This document shows positions 26,923-36,028 of a stretch of 48,874 bases of DNA, piece by piece. Under the pieces are notes generated by a model, which was given only the letters and a program-made list of their open reading frames with translations, searched no databases and had not been told where the DNA came from. The stretch lies in NCBI GenBank assembly GCA_002687015.1, contig NYZB01000231.1:1-48874 (forward strand). Reading direction: 5' to 3'. Origin of the DNA: Deltaproteobacteria bacterium (GTDB lineage Bacteria > Myxococcota_A > UBA9160 > UBA6930). Both the position numbers and the translations under genes were made by a program. Every line of letters starts with the position of its first letter. The first letter of the stretch is position 1.

Positions 26923-27957
26923 TCACGCGGCGATCCGACGCAGGGCCCGCTGGAAGAGGCCCACCGTCGTCGCGTGCAGCAGATCGCCGGTCTCCTTCGC
27001 GGCCTTGCCCGCGAAGGCGCGCGCATGGGTGCCCTCGAGGATGATGCCGAGCTTGTAGCAGGCCAGCACTTCGTACCAGGCGATCGACGCGAGGTCGCGA
27101 GTCGAGCGCTCGCCGTAACGGGCGAGCAGCTCCTCCGGTCTCGGAAAGCCCGGCCACGCCGAGGGGCCGACGCCGTGGCCCGTCTCGTCGGGGCAGGTGG
27201 CCAGCAGCCAGCCCAGATCGAGGAGCGGATCTCCCACCGTCGAGAGCTCCCAGTCGACCAGGGCCGCCAGCTCGGGGCCGTCCAGAGAGAACATCACGTT
27301 GGCGGCGTGGAAGTCACCGTGGATGACGCCGGCACGGAAATCCGTCGGCCGATGCTCGTCGAGCCAACGCGCGACTTCGGCCAGCCCCGGGATGTCGGGT
27401 CCCGGATAGCCTTCGAGGGCGGAGTAGCCGTCCAGCTGGGCTTGCCAGCGGGGAACCTGGCGCTCGAGGTATCCCTCTGGCTTTCCGAAGCCCTCGAGGC
27501 CGATCGCCCGGTAGTCGAACTCCCCCAGCTCGGCGATCGCCCTCGCCATCGAGAGCCCCATCTCGTGGCGGATCCCGGCGTCGCCCTCGTGGAGGGGCGG
27601 AAGGCCGGTCGTCGGGTTGAAGCCACGCACGGGCTCCATCAGGTAGAAGGCCGCTCCGAGGACGGCCTCGTCCCCACAGCCCGCAATGAACCCGGGGTGG
27701 GGCACCGGCGAGCCGGCAAGGGCGCGGAGCACCCGCGCCTCGCGGCGCATCGTCTCGTCGCTGTTGCGCCTCTTGTGGGGAGGTGGCCTCCGCAATACGT
27801 AGCTGCGTCCGCCCCGGGAGAAACGGAGGAGGATGTTCTGGGTGCCTCCGGAGAGCAGCTCGATCTCTTCCAGGGGGCCCGGCGGCAGCCCCTCGCCATC
27901 CATCCAATCGGCCAGGATCGCGAGATCGACCCCCTCGACGCTGCGGACCCTGCTCAT
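26923..27957 (-). CDS. Aminoglycoside-phosphotransferase-like kinase (ACAD10/LvaA type)
   Basis: Predicted 344-aa protein-kinase-like phosphotransferase of the APH family. The catalytic loop is VIHGDFHAANVMF (Asp base, Asn metal ligand) near residue 211 and the Mg-binding Asp is in LVDWELSTVGDPLLDLG. The N-lobe RRPPPHKRRNSDETMRREARV includes a probable ATP-contacting region. In characterised relatives (ACAD10/11 and LvaA) this domain phosphorylates hydroxyacyl-CoA esters ahead of dehydration, which would fit the acyl-CoA neighbourhood; the sequence alone does not prove it. No antibiotic resistance role is implied. Confidence 0.88.
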   Translation of the reverse strand: MSRVRSVEGVDLAILADWMDGEGLPPGPLEEIELLSGGTQNILLRFSRGGRSYVLRRPPPHKRRNSDETMRREARVLRALAGSPVPHPGFIAGCGDEAVLGAAFYLMEPVRGFNPTTGLPPLHEGDAGIRHEMGLSMARAIAELGEFDYRAIGLEGFGKPEGYLERQVPRWQAQLDGYSALEGYPGPDIPGLAEVARWLDEHRPTDFRAGVIHGDFHAANVMFSLDGPELAALVDWELSTVGDPLLDLGWLLATCPDETGHGVGPSAWPGFPRPEELLARYGERSTRDLASIAWYEVLACYKLGIILEGTHARAFAGKAAKETGDLLHATTVGLFQRALRRIAA

Positions 27958-28037
27958 GCGAACCGTGGGCTCCCTTCCCGGGGGCGATCAGCGTACCCCA
28001 GCCGTCGGCCGATTCGCGTATGCTCCCACCGGGGGGC

Positions 28038-28043
28038 AAGGAG
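28038..28043 (+). promoter_or_regulatory. Ribosome-binding site deciding the NTF2-like gene start
   Basis: AAGGAG, six bases before GTG 28050, sets that GTG as start. The in-frame ATG at 28020 would put the site inside the coding region. Confidence 0.7.
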
Positions 28044-28049
28044 TCAGCC

Positions 28050-28469
28050 GTGACGATCCTGGACCGCTACAACGAGTACGCCGACGCCTTCGAAGAGAGC
28101 TACGAGGACGACGATTGGTCGCGGATCGAGCCCTACTTCACCGAAGATGCCGTCTACGAGGGCGACCCGGACGCCGAGGGCCGCGACGCGGTGCTCGCCA
28201 AGCTGAAGGCCGGCGTCGATGCCTTCGACCGGCGCATGGACAGCCGCACCCCGGACTTCGAGACGCCAACCGTCGATGGCGACACGCTCAAGATGAAGTG
28301 GACCGTGACCTACACCAAGGAGGGTTGCCCCAGCCTCGTGATCTCAGGGGTGGAGATCGCCCTCTTCGAGGGCGACCGCATCAAGCGGCTTCGCGACGAC
28401 TTCGATCCCGAAGCGCAGAAGGCGATGGGCGAGTGGATGGCCCAGCACGCATCGGCGCTGCAAGGCTGA
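28050..28469 (+). CDS. NTF2-like/SnoaL-fold protein
   Basis: Predicted 139-aa cone-fold protein. The N-terminal helix-turn pattern (YADAFEESYEDDDWSRIEPYFTEDAVYEG) and later beta strands with MKWTVTYTKEG fit the NTF2/SnoaL superfamily, whose members include ketosteroid isomerase and polyketide cyclases as well as non-enzymatic ligand binders. Catalytic residues cannot be assigned. It lies between the divergent kinase-like gene and the convergent transporter gene and appears monocistronic. Confidence 0.8.
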   Translation: MTILDRYNEYADAFEESYEDDDWSRIEPYFTEDAVYEGDPDAEGRDAVLAKLKAGVDAFDRRMDSRTPDFETPTVDGDTLKMKWTVTYTKEGCPSLVISGVEIALFEGDRIKRLRDDFDPEAQKAMGEWMAQHASALQG

Positions 28470-28477
28470 CGCCAGCT

Positions 28478-29953
28478 CTACTCCGGACCCGGCCCTTGCT
28501 GGCGCTTCCGATCGGCAAGCGCGGCCGAGATCTCGGCGTAGCGCGCGCGGGTGAGCCGTAGCCTCGTCAGGAACCAGACCGAGCACAGATAGAAGACGAC
28601 CAGGCCCGGGCCGGCGACCAGGCCCAGCTTGAAGATGGCCTCGGCCGGAACCTGCCCCACGCTCGCCGCCTCGGGGCCCGTCGGGAAGCGGATCACATCG
28701 AGGACCACTCCGCCGAGGAAGTTGCCAAACCCCGAGACGGCCTTCCCCGTGAACGAGATGACCGAGACGAAGACCCCTTCCTGCCGGAGACCGGTCGCGA
28801 GCTCTCCCTCGTCCACCGCATCCATGATCATCGAGCTGTTCAGGATGCCGATCTGGATGGCCGCGATGACGAGCAGGCCGCCGTGGACCACGATCATCAC
28901 GAGCAGCCAGGGGCTCCCGTTCTCCGGCGCGAGCCCTGCGAAGCGCAGCAGCACGGGAAGGGGCCCCCATAGGATCGCGAAGAGCGCCAGGCGGATCGCC
29001 GCGCTGCGCTTGTCCATGGCCTGGCTGAAGGGCCGGGCCATCATCACTCCCGCGAGGATCGCGAAGAGCTGCAGGGCCGAGAGGAGGCCCAGGTCGTCGG
29101 AGTGGAACTCCCAGAACCAGGTGCCCATGTAGCTGCGCAGCACTTCCTCCACGCCGAGCGCGGTGGCGCCGAAGAGGGAGCTGGCGAGCAGCAGGCGAAG
29201 GGAGTGGCTGCTGAGTGCCGAGCGAACCTCGCGGAAGAAGCGCGACAAGGAGAAGGCCGGCCCGACGTTGGTGGACTGACGCAGTCGGGGAATCACACTG
29301 TGGGTGCCCACCGACGAGATCAGGATCGCGACCAGGACGATCGCACCCGCGCAGAGGCCGAGCGCCGGGTAGTTCTCCGCAGCGAGGCGTCCCTCGCCGA
29401 CCTGCTCGCCCGAGTCGGCCAGGAAGACGAGCCAGCCCGCGGTGGTGATGGCGATGGAGCCGGTCCACCCGATCAGCCAACGGAACGAAACGAGCGTGGT
29501 TCGCTCGTCGTAGTGGGTGGTCATCTCCGGGCCCATGGCGTTGCTGGGCACCATGTAGAAGGTGAGGAAGAGCCGCACGCCGATCGAGAAGCTCAGCAGC
29601 CACGCGAAGAGGCCGGCGTTTCCGAGACCCTCGGGCGGCGCAAAGAGACCGTAGAGGCAGGCCGCCATCGGCAGCGCAGCGGAGTACATGAAGGGGTGGC
29701 GGCGGCCCCAACGGCTGCGCAGGTTGTCCGAGATGGAGCCGACCAGGGGATCGGTGATCGCATCCACGCACAGGGCGATGAAGATCGCGAGACCCGAGAG
29801 CGTGCCCGGAAGCCCGAGCACGGTCGTGTAGTAGAGCACGAGGAAGGCGTTGAAGACCGCGTTCTTGACGCCATCGGCGGCGGAGCCCGTGCCGTAGGCG
29901 ACGCGGACGCCCCAGGAGACCTGGCGATCGTCGCGAATCGGGGGTGCGCTCAA
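28478..29953 (-). CDS. GPH-type major facilitator (MelB-like) transporter
   Basis: Predicted 491-aa membrane transporter with about 12 hydrophobic segments. The family marks of the glycoside-pentoside-hexuronide:cation symporters are visible: DAITDPLVG in helix 2 and the loop RSRWGRRHPFMY after it. In this lineage such proteins may move non-sugar substrates. The start is a TTG at 29953 with no clear ribosome-binding site, so the N-terminus is uncertain. Upstream on this strand, TTGACG near 29983 could serve as a -35 element. The gene converges on the NTF2-like gene. Confidence 0.88.
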   Translation of the reverse strand: MSAPPIRDDRQVSWGVRVAYGTGSAADGVKNAVFNAFLVLYYTTVLGLPGTLSGLAIFIALCVDAITDPLVGSISDNLRSRWGRRHPFMYSAALPMAACLYGLFAPPEGLGNAGLFAWLLSFSIGVRLFLTFYMVPSNAMGPEMTTHYDERTTLVSFRWLIGWTGSIAITTAGWLVFLADSGEQVGEGRLAAENYPALGLCAGAIVLVAILISSVGTHSVIPRLRQSTNVGPAFSLSRFFREVRSALSSHSLRLLLASSLFGATALGVEEVLRSYMGTWFWEFHSDDLGLLSALQLFAILAGVMMARPFSQAMDKRSAAIRLALFAILWGPLPVLLRFAGLAPENGSPWLLVMIVVHGGLLVIAAIQIGILNSSMIMDAVDEGELATGLRQEGVFVSVISFTGKAVSGFGNFLGGVVLDVIRFPTGPEAASVGQVPAEAIFKLGLVAGPGLVVFYLCSVWFLTRLRLTRARYAEISAALADRKRQQGPGPE

Positions 29954-30068
29954 GACGACACGCGATGAGGTCTTGCAGGTGTGGCGTCAAGAACTGACAT
30001 GCGGCGTGACATTATTGGACGGGTCGCCCCGCTTCGCCACCTGCGCCGGCGCGCGCCCCTTGGAGCGC

Positions 30069-30797
30069 TCACGCGTGCTGCTGCGCGCTCGCTCTGCCGC
30101 CCGGCGCGAGAAACGCAGCGCCCATGCCAGCGGCGGCCACCAGACCCAGCCCGCTCTGGAGGAGCATCCAGGCGAGATCGGGGCCGGCGTGGGGAAGCAG
30201 CAGCCACCGGTTCAGGAGCGGAATGGCCGACATGCAGGCCGGACCCGCCATGGCGACGCCCCACAGCAGGTAGCGCCGCGCGACGTCTGGGAAGACCAGG
30301 CCGAGCGCCGCGCGCCGGCGAGCCAGGGAGGCTTGACGCAGCGACTCGGCGGCGGCCCAGAGGAAGGCCAGGGAGCGGACGACGGCGGTCACCACCGACC
30401 AGGTCCACTCGGCATCGGTCTGGGCTCGCGCCCAGGGTCCGGGGAACCCGACGAACGAGACCCCGAGGAGAACACCCAGGACGACGAGGATGGCGAGTGC
30501 CCATGGATCTGCCCGTCGGAACACGTGCCAGGTGAATACCGCGCAGAGCATCGCCGTGGTCCGAACGGCGAGGTTCGACATCACCAGCACGGGCCCGTCC
30601 CAGGGCGAAGCGATGACGCCGCGCAGGACCAGATGCTCGGGCACGAACCCGACCACTCCACCGATCAGGAAGCCCAGACCCACGAGCAGCTCGGGCAGCC
30701 CGCGCGTGCGGCGCCAGAGCCAGACCAATCGCCCGCCGACACCGATACTGGTCAGCAGGAACGCGACCAGGCCCAGGCTTGCCGCTGCTTCGATCAC
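30069..30797 (-). CDS. Multi-pass membrane protein of unknown function
   Basis: Predicted 242-aa integral membrane protein with about seven hydrophobic helices. I do not recognise its family. Notable stretches are GGVVGFVPEHLVLRG, FTWHVFRRADPWA and a cytosolic basic segment LRQASLARRRAALG. The start is GTG 30797, with GGAGG seven bases upstream. Transcription could continue from the crotonase gene 64 bp upstream on the same strand. There is no assignable catalytic or transport motif. Confidence 0.7.
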   Translation of the reverse strand: MIEAAASLGLVAFLLTSIGVGGRLVWLWRRTRGLPELLVGLGFLIGGVVGFVPEHLVLRGVIASPWDGPVLVMSNLAVRTTAMLCAVFTWHVFRRADPWALAILVVLGVLLGVSFVGFPGPWARAQTDAEWTWSVVTAVVRSLAFLWAAAESLRQASLARRRAALGLVFPDVARRYLLWGVAMAGPACMSAIPLLNRWLLLPHAGPDLAWMLLQSGLGLVAAAGMGAAFLAPGGRASAQQHA

Positions 30798-30860
30798 GCC
30801 ATTCGCCTCCAGGCTCCCAATCGGTCGATCGGAGGTCGGAATTGAACGGCGGAGGGCGGG

Positions 30861-31658
30861 CTACTCCCCGGTGAAGACGGGGCGGCGCTTCTCCAGGAAG
30901 GCCCGCATCCCCTCTTGCTGGTCCTTCGTGCCCATCGTCTGCATCACGGCGCGGCGCTCTTCGGCCAGACCCTCCGCGAGGGAGCGCTCTCCGGCCGTGA
31001 CGACGCAGCGCAGGACGCCGGCGACGGCGATCGGCGGCATGGCAGCGAGCTCCTGGGCCAGCGCCTGGGCGCGGTCCTTGAGCTCGGCCATCGGCCAGAC
31101 CTCGTTGACGAGACCGATGCGAAGGGCCTCTGGACCCGAGATCTTCTTGGCGCGCAGGATCATGTCCAGCGCCTGGTCGCGCCCCACGCATCGGGTCAGG
31201 CGGGCCGAGCCGCCCCAGGCCGGCACGGAGCCCAGGTCCATCTCGGGGAGCCCGATCTTCGCGCCCTCTTCCGCGGCCAACCGGAAGTGACAGGCCAGCG
31301 GCAGCTCCAGCCCGCCTCCCAGGCAGTAGCCGAACAGGGTCGCGATGACCGGCTTCTCCATCCGCTCGATCCGGTCGAGGACGCGCAGGCGCTGGTCGAA
31401 GACCGCCTCGGCGCTGCCCATCTTGGCAATGCCCTGGGGAAGCTGCTTCAGGTCCATGCCGACGGAGAAGTGCTCGTCCCCAGCGGCGGTGATCACGACG
31501 GCACGAACCGATCGGTCCTCCGCGAGCGCGCCCACCTCCCGCTCCAGCGCATCCATGTAGCCGAGGCTCATCCGGTTGCGCGGCGCGTCGTTGTTGATCA
31601 GCGTGACCACGGCGCCATCGCGCTCGACGATGAGGGGTGTCTCGTCCGTCTGACTCAT
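30861..31658 (-). CDS. Enoyl-CoA hydratase/isomerase
   Basis: Predicted 265-aa crotonase. Unlike the crotonase at 24079, both catalytic glutamates are present, in GGGLELPLACHFRLA and LPEMDLGSVPAWGG, so hydratase chemistry is credible. The oxyanion strand is DEHFSVGMDLKQL. It starts at ATG 31658 with GAGAGG upstream. It follows the CoA-transferase gene on the same strand, separated by 139 bp that contain a strong hairpin. The two may therefore be separately transcribed or attenuated. Confidence 0.92.
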   Translation of the reverse strand: MSQTDETPLIVERDGAVVTLINNDAPRNRMSLGYMDALEREVGALAEDRSVRAVVITAAGDEHFSVGMDLKQLPQGIAKMGSAEAVFDQRLRVLDRIERMEKPVIATLFGYCLGGGLELPLACHFRLAAEEGAKIGLPEMDLGSVPAWGGSARLTRCVGRDQALDMILRAKKISGPEALRIGLVNEVWPMAELKDRAQALAQELAAMPPIAVAGVLRCVVTAGERSLAEGLAEERRAVMQTMGTKDQQEGMRAFLEKRRPVFTGE

Positions 31659-31757
31659 CTCGTACCTCTCTCGATCAGCTCGTCGCGCAAGGGATCGGAC
31701 ACGAATTCGAAGCTCCTGATGGCCACAACCGAGTCAGTCAACACACCGAAGTCTCCC

Positions 31758-31798
31758 AAGCAGTTGACAAAGGGGGCAGACCCCTTTGTCAACTGCTT
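31758..31798. repeat. Perfect 18-bp inverted repeat with 5-base loop (terminator-like)
   Basis: Arms 31758-31775 and 31781-31798 (AAGCAGTTGACAAAGGGG and its complement) pair completely around the loop GCAGA. It directly abuts the stop codon of the minus-strand CoA-transferase. The inner part TTGACAAAGGGG matches the 15340 repeat, while the outer arm differs and still pairs. Likely a transcription terminator or a repetitive palindromic element between the CoA-transferase and the crotonase. Confidence 0.85.
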
Positions 31799-33015
31799 CA
31801 GAGGACAGCGCCGCTCTCCTTGTGGCGGGCGATCTCTTCCCACTCGAGGCCCAGGTCGAGGAGCACCTCCTCGGTGTGCTGCCCGTGCTCGGGTGCGGGC
31901 TGCAGGGTGGGCGGGGTCTCGTCGAACTGCACGGGGTTCGCGACCAGCTGGAAGCTGCCGCCATCGGCTGCTTCGACCGTGGGCATGTAGCCGTTGGCTT
32001 CGACCTGGGGATCCTCGGTGGTCTCCTTCGGCGTCTGCCAGGGGGCCCAGGCGCCCTCCATCGTGTCGAGCTTCAGCTTCCACTCCTCGTAGGTGCGGCT
32101 GCGGAAGACCTCGTCGAGGATCGCGACGCAGGCCTCGCGGTTCTCGAAGCGGGCCTTCATGTCGACGAAGCGCGGGTCCTCGATCAGCTCCGGCTTGTCG
32201 ATGTGGCGACAGAAGTCGGGCCACCAGCGATCCGCCTGGAGCAGGTTGAGCATGATCCAACGCTCGTCCTTGGTCTGGTAGGAGTTCACCACCGGATTGG
32301 GCGGCGCGCCGCGTCCGCCGCCCACGAACATCTTGTCGATGCCCATCAGCTTGCTGACGACCAGGTCGGGGCCCAGGGTCCACATTGCCGTCGAGAGCAG
32401 CGAGATGTCGACCACCGAGGTCTCGCCGTGCTGGGCGCGCCGGAAGAGCGCGGCGGCGATCCCGCCCGCGATTGTCATCGCACCGATCGAATCGCCGAAG
32501 GCCGCCCGAGGGCCGACGGGCACCTCGTCACTGGGCCGGGTCAGAGCATCGCCGATGCCGCCACGCGCCCAGAAGGAGACGGCGTCGTAGCCGGCCTTCT
32601 CGGCGTGGGGGCCGCGAACACCCTGGCCGCTGCCGCGCACGTAGATGATCTCCGGGTTTCGGGCACGGATGTCCTCGAGATCGATCTGCAGCTTCTTGCG
32701 CGCCGGCGGAAGGAAGTTCGTGAGGAAGACGTCGGCGGTCTCGGCAAGGCGGTAGATGAGCTCGCGACCCTCCGGATGGGCGATGTCGATTCCAACGCTC
32801 CGCTTGCCCCGGTTCGACTGCTCCATCATGAAGTTCACACCGCCTGTGTTGGCGACCAGTCCGGAGGTCATGAGCCCGCGCTGTCCGTCGCCGGTATCGG
32901 GGTGCTCGACCTTGATGACGTCGGCGCCCCAATCGGCGAGCAGCGCGCCCGCCGCAGGCACGAACCACCACTGAGCCACCTCGAGAATCCGGACGCCACG
33001 CATGAGATCGGTCAT
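31798..33015 (-). CDS. CaiB/BaiF family III CoA-transferase
   Basis: Predicted 405-aa formyl-CoA-transferase-like enzyme that moves CoA between acids. The N-terminal VRILEVAQWWFVPAAGALLADWGADVIKVEHP is the family opening, and the catalytic Asp is visible in FGDSIGAM near residue 173. The C-terminal part is typical. Known relatives transfer CoA to carnitine, bile acids and succinate-type acceptors, so a steroid or terpenoid acid is a possible substrate but not shown. Met 33015 has AGGGAGAG upstream. It is the upstream gene of a crotonase-containing stretch. Confidence 0.93.
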   Translation of the reverse strand: MTDLMRGVRILEVAQWWFVPAAGALLADWGADVIKVEHPDTGDGQRGLMTSGLVANTGGVNFMMEQSNRGKRSVGIDIAHPEGRELIYRLAETADVFLTNFLPPARKKLQIDLEDIRARNPEIIYVRGSGQGVRGPHAEKAGYDAVSFWARGGIGDALTRPSDEVPVGPRAAFGDSIGAMTIAGGIAAALFRRAQHGETSVVDISLLSTAMWTLGPDLVVSKLMGIDKMFVGGGRGAPPNPVVNSYQTKDERWIMLNLLQADRWWPDFCRHIDKPELIEDPRFVDMKARFENREACVAILDEVFRSRTYEEWKLKLDTMEGAWAPWQTPKETTEDPQVEANGYMPTVEAADGGSFQLVANPVQFDETPPTLQPAPEHGQHTEEVLLDLGLEWEEIARHKESGAVL

Positions 33016-33110
33016 GAGCTCTCCCTTCGACGACTGGCGAGTATGGCACAGACCCGATCGCGGACCGCGCTCCCGGGTGCGCGCGATGCACTACCCTCGT
33101 GGCGCAGCCG

Positions 33111-33581
33111 ATGGCCGACCGAAGCCCCGACGCCCTCGCCATTCAGGCCCTGTGCGCGGCCTACGCCCGCGCCGTCGATGCGCGCGACTACGCCGCCCTC
33201 GGAGAGCTCTTCAGCGACGACGCGCTGCTCTCGGCCCACCGCGGCGAGCCGGGCCGGGGCCCGAAGCTCTTCGAGCTCCGCGGCCGCGCGCGCATCCTGA
33301 AGGCGCTGCCTTCGATCGAGCGATTCCGGGCGACCACCCACCTGGTGAGCCTCCCCGTCACCCACATCGACGGCGACATCGCCCGCAACGAGGTGAGCTG
33401 TCTGGCTCACCATCTCTACGACCGGCAGAGCCAGGCCCGCCTCTACGTGATGGCGATCCGCTACCGGGATCGGTGCCGACGGGAGGCCGGTACCTGGAGG
33501 TTCAGCGAGCGCTGCCTGGTCGTGGATTGGGAGGAAGACCGCGCCTTCCACGCCGGCGCGCCTCCGCCCGAGGGCAGCTGA
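33111..33581 (+). CDS. NTF2-like/SnoaL-like protein
   Basis: Predicted 156-aa protein of the SnoaL-like fold. The pattern IQALCAAYARAVDARDYAALGELFSDDALLSAH is characteristic of this family, with a conserved Asp/Tyr pair in the first helices and FRATTHLVS later. Members act as dehydratases, isomerases or ring-opening hydrolases on polycyclic or halogenated compounds, and many have unknown roles. The start could be ATG 33111 or the GTG at 33099; neither has a strong ribosome-binding site. Divergent from the CoA-transferase and upstream of the acyl-CoA synthetase operon. Confidence 0.85.
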   Translation: MADRSPDALAIQALCAAYARAVDARDYAALGELFSDDALLSAHRGEPGRGPKLFELRGRARILKALPSIERFRATTHLVSLPVTHIDGDIARNEVSCLAHHLYDRQSQARLYVMAIRYRDRCRREAGTWRFSERCLVVDWEEDRAFHAGAPPPEGS

Positions 33582-33667
33582 CCTCGAGTCACGGATCGCC
33601 TACGCTCGCTGCCCCCGATTCGCCGAACCCCCTCCGGTCCGCCTTCGAGTCGGCCCAAGGAGACCCC

Positions 33668-35233
33668 ATGAGCGACGACTCCCCCACCACCGGATTCTGG
33701 GCCATCGCCCAGGAAACCCCCGACCGCCTGGCCGTCGCCGACCCGGACTTCAACGAAGCCACCTTCGGCGAGCTCTACGCGCTGGTGAACCGGATTTCCC
33801 ACGGCTTCCAGGCGCTGGGCCTGAAACGCGGCGACCACGTGGCGACCTCCCTCCCCAACTCGATCGAGCAGGTCGCCATCGGCCTCGCCGCATTCCAGTC
33901 GGGCCTCTACATCACGACCGTCAACTGGCACCTGGTCGGCCCGGAGATCGCCTACATCCTGCAGGACGCGGAGACGAAGATCTTCATCACCCACGAGCGC
34001 TTCGTGGACGAGGCCAGGCGCGCGCTCGACGAAGCCGGCCTCGACCCGAAGCGCGCCTTCGGCATCGGAGACACGCCGGGCTTCCGCCCCTGGAAGGAGC
34101 TGATCGAGGGCCAGCCCGAGCCCCGCCCCGAGAAGCTCTCCGCGGGCTCCTTCATGTTTTACACCTCGGGCACGACGGGCCGCCCCAAGGGCGTGCGGCG
34201 CGACCTGCCCGAGGCGCACCCCGACGACATGGCCAAGATGGCTGGCATGCTCTTCCTGCTCTTCGGCATCAAGCCCCACGACGGCCACGTCGAGATCACC
34301 CAGGCACCTCTCTACCACACGGCCGTCAACAACTGGACCATCACCGCGCTTCACTGGGGCCATCCGGTCATCCTGATGGACCGCTGGAGCCCCGAAGCCG
34401 CGCTCGAGCGCATCGAGAAGTACAAGGTCACCTACTCCCACATGGTGCCGACCATGTTCAACCGCATGCTCAAGATGCCGGAGGAGGAGCGACGCAAGTA
34501 CGACGTGTCCTCCCTGCGCACCATGATCCATGCAGCGGCTCCCTGCCCCGTCGAGACCAAGTGGAAGATGTTCGATTGGTGGGGCGACGTGATCTGGGAG
34601 TACTACGCCGCCACCGAGGGCGGCGGCACGATCGCCTCACCCCAAGACTGGCGGGCCAACCCGGGAACGGTCGGCAAGGCCTGGCCGAACTCGGAGGTGG
34701 TCATCTTCGACGACGAGGGCAACGAGGTTCCCACCGGCGCGAGCGGCACGATCTACATGCGCATGGGTGGAAACGAGTTCAAGTACTACAAGGACGAGGA
34801 GAAGACGAACAAGGCCCGGATGAAGGGCTTCTTCACCGTCGGCGACATCGGCTACTTCAACGAAGAGGGCTTCCTCTTCCTGAACGACCGGGCCAACGAC
34901 ATGATCATCGCGGGCGGTGTGAACATCTACCCGGCCGAGATCGAGGGAGCGATCCAGCAGCACGACAGGGTGCAGGACGTGGCGGTCTTCGGTGTGCCGA
35001 ACGAGGACATGGGAGAGGAGATCAAGGCCGTCATCCAGCCGATGCCCGGCCACGAGCCCGGCGACGCCCTGCGAGAGGAGGTCATGGCCTTCCTCAGGGA
35101 GAAGGTGGCCAAACAGAAATGGCCCCACTCGATCGACTTCACCGACGAGATGCCCCGCGATCCGAACGGCAAGCTCTACAAGCGAAAGCTCCGCGACCCC
35201 TACTGGGAGGGGCGCGAGCGCAAGATCCTCTAG
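33668..35233 (+). CDS. Acyl-CoA synthetase (FadD4-like)
   Basis: Predicted 521-aa adenylate-forming acyl-CoA synthetase. P-loop FYTSGTTGRPKGVRR, the acyl-binding region QAPLYHTA, YYAATEGGGTI and the hinge LNDRANDMIIAGGVNIYPAE are clear, and the catalytic Lys is in DPNGKLYKRKLRDPYW. The RRDLPEAHPDD insertion and C-terminal ending resemble mycobacterial FadD4-like enzymes. ATG 33668 follows AAGGAG. It is the first gene of a plus-strand operon with an SDR, a thiolase-like protein and a DUF35 protein, so it likely supplies the CoA ester on which those act. Confidence 0.92.
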   Translation: MSDDSPTTGFWAIAQETPDRLAVADPDFNEATFGELYALVNRISHGFQALGLKRGDHVATSLPNSIEQVAIGLAAFQSGLYITTVNWHLVGPEIAYILQDAETKIFITHERFVDEARRALDEAGLDPKRAFGIGDTPGFRPWKELIEGQPEPRPEKLSAGSFMFYTSGTTGRPKGVRRDLPEAHPDDMAKMAGMLFLLFGIKPHDGHVEITQAPLYHTAVNNWTITALHWGHPVILMDRWSPEAALERIEKYKVTYSHMVPTMFNRMLKMPEEERRKYDVSSLRTMIHAAAPCPVETKWKMFDWWGDVIWEYYAATEGGGTIASPQDWRANPGTVGKAWPNSEVVIFDDEGNEVPTGASGTIYMRMGGNEFKYYKDEEKTNKARMKGFFTVGDIGYFNEEGFLFLNDRANDMIIAGGVNIYPAEIEGAIQQHDRVQDVAVFGVPNEDMGEEIKAVIQPMPGHEPGDALREEVMAFLREKVAKQKWPHSIDFTDEMPRDPNGKLYKRKLRDPYWEGRERKIL

Positions 35234-35245
35234 GGAGGCGGTGTC

Positions 35246-35986
35246 GTGGGACAGCTGGATGGCAAGGTGGTGCTGCTCACCGGGGCGGCACGGGGCATGG
35301 GCGCCAGCCATGCGCGAAGGCTCGTCGCCGAAGGGGCGAAGGTGGTCATGGGGGACGTGCTCGAAGGAGAGGGCAAGGCCCTGGCCGAGGAGCTGGGCGA
35401 GGCGGCGCGTTTCGTCCGCCACGACGTGGGCTCGGAAGAAGACTGGGACGGTGCCATTGCAGCGGCCCGGGGCTTCGGCCGGCTCGACGGTCTGGTGAAC
35501 AACGCCGGCGTCCTGCAGAACGCCAGGCTCAAGGACGAGACCCACGAGGCCTTCGAGCGTCTGCTCCGGATCAACCTGCACGGCACCTGGTGGGGCCTGC
35601 GCAAGGCACTGCCCCTGCTGCGCGAGGCGGGCGGCGGCTCCATCGTCAACGTGTCGTCCCAGGCCGCCATGAAGAGCTACCCGGGGCTCAGCTCCTACAG
35701 CACCAGCAAGTGGGCGGTGCGCGGGCTCACCAAGGTCGCGGCCCAGGAGTTCGGGCCGGACGGGATTCGCGTGAACTCGATCCACCCCGGAGGCATCGAG
35801 GAGACCGGAATGTTCGGCAGCAGCGGCGCCAGCGAGGAGATCATCGCGCAGCGCAAGGCACTGATCCCGCTGCGCCGCTTCGGCAGCAAGAAGGACGTCT
35901 CGGACGTGGTCGTCTTCCTGCTCTCCGACGCGTCTTCGTACCTGAGCGGCGTCGAGCTGCCCATCGACGGCGGCTCGATCGTCTAG
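35246..35986 (+). CDS. SDR oxidoreductase (3-alpha/20-beta-hydroxysteroid-dehydrogenase-like)
   Basis: Predicted 246-aa classical SDR. The motifs are TGAARGMG, NNAGV, the Ser in VNVSSQAA and YSTSK; an Asp in VVMGDVLEGEG suggests NAD use. Its length and the HPGGIEETGMF tail resemble 3-alpha/20-beta-hydroxysteroid dehydrogenases and other hydroxyacyl-CoA dehydrogenases. GTG 35246 has AGGGAGG upstream, which begins within one base of the preceding gene's stop. In this operon it would oxidise a side-chain hydroxyl to a ketone. Confidence 0.9.
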   Translation: MGQLDGKVVLLTGAARGMGASHARRLVAEGAKVVMGDVLEGEGKALAEELGEAARFVRHDVGSEEDWDGAIAAARGFGRLDGLVNNAGVLQNARLKDETHEAFERLLRINLHGTWWGLRKALPLLREAGGGSIVNVSSQAAMKSYPGLSSYSTSKWAVRGLTKVAAQEFGPDGIRVNSIHPGGIEETGMFGSSGASEEIIAQRKALIPLRRFGSKKDVSDVVVFLLSDASSYLSGVELPIDGGSIV

Positions 35987-36028
35987 GCTGGTTCGAGGCG
36001 CAAGGCGCCTGTGGCACACTCCGACGCC

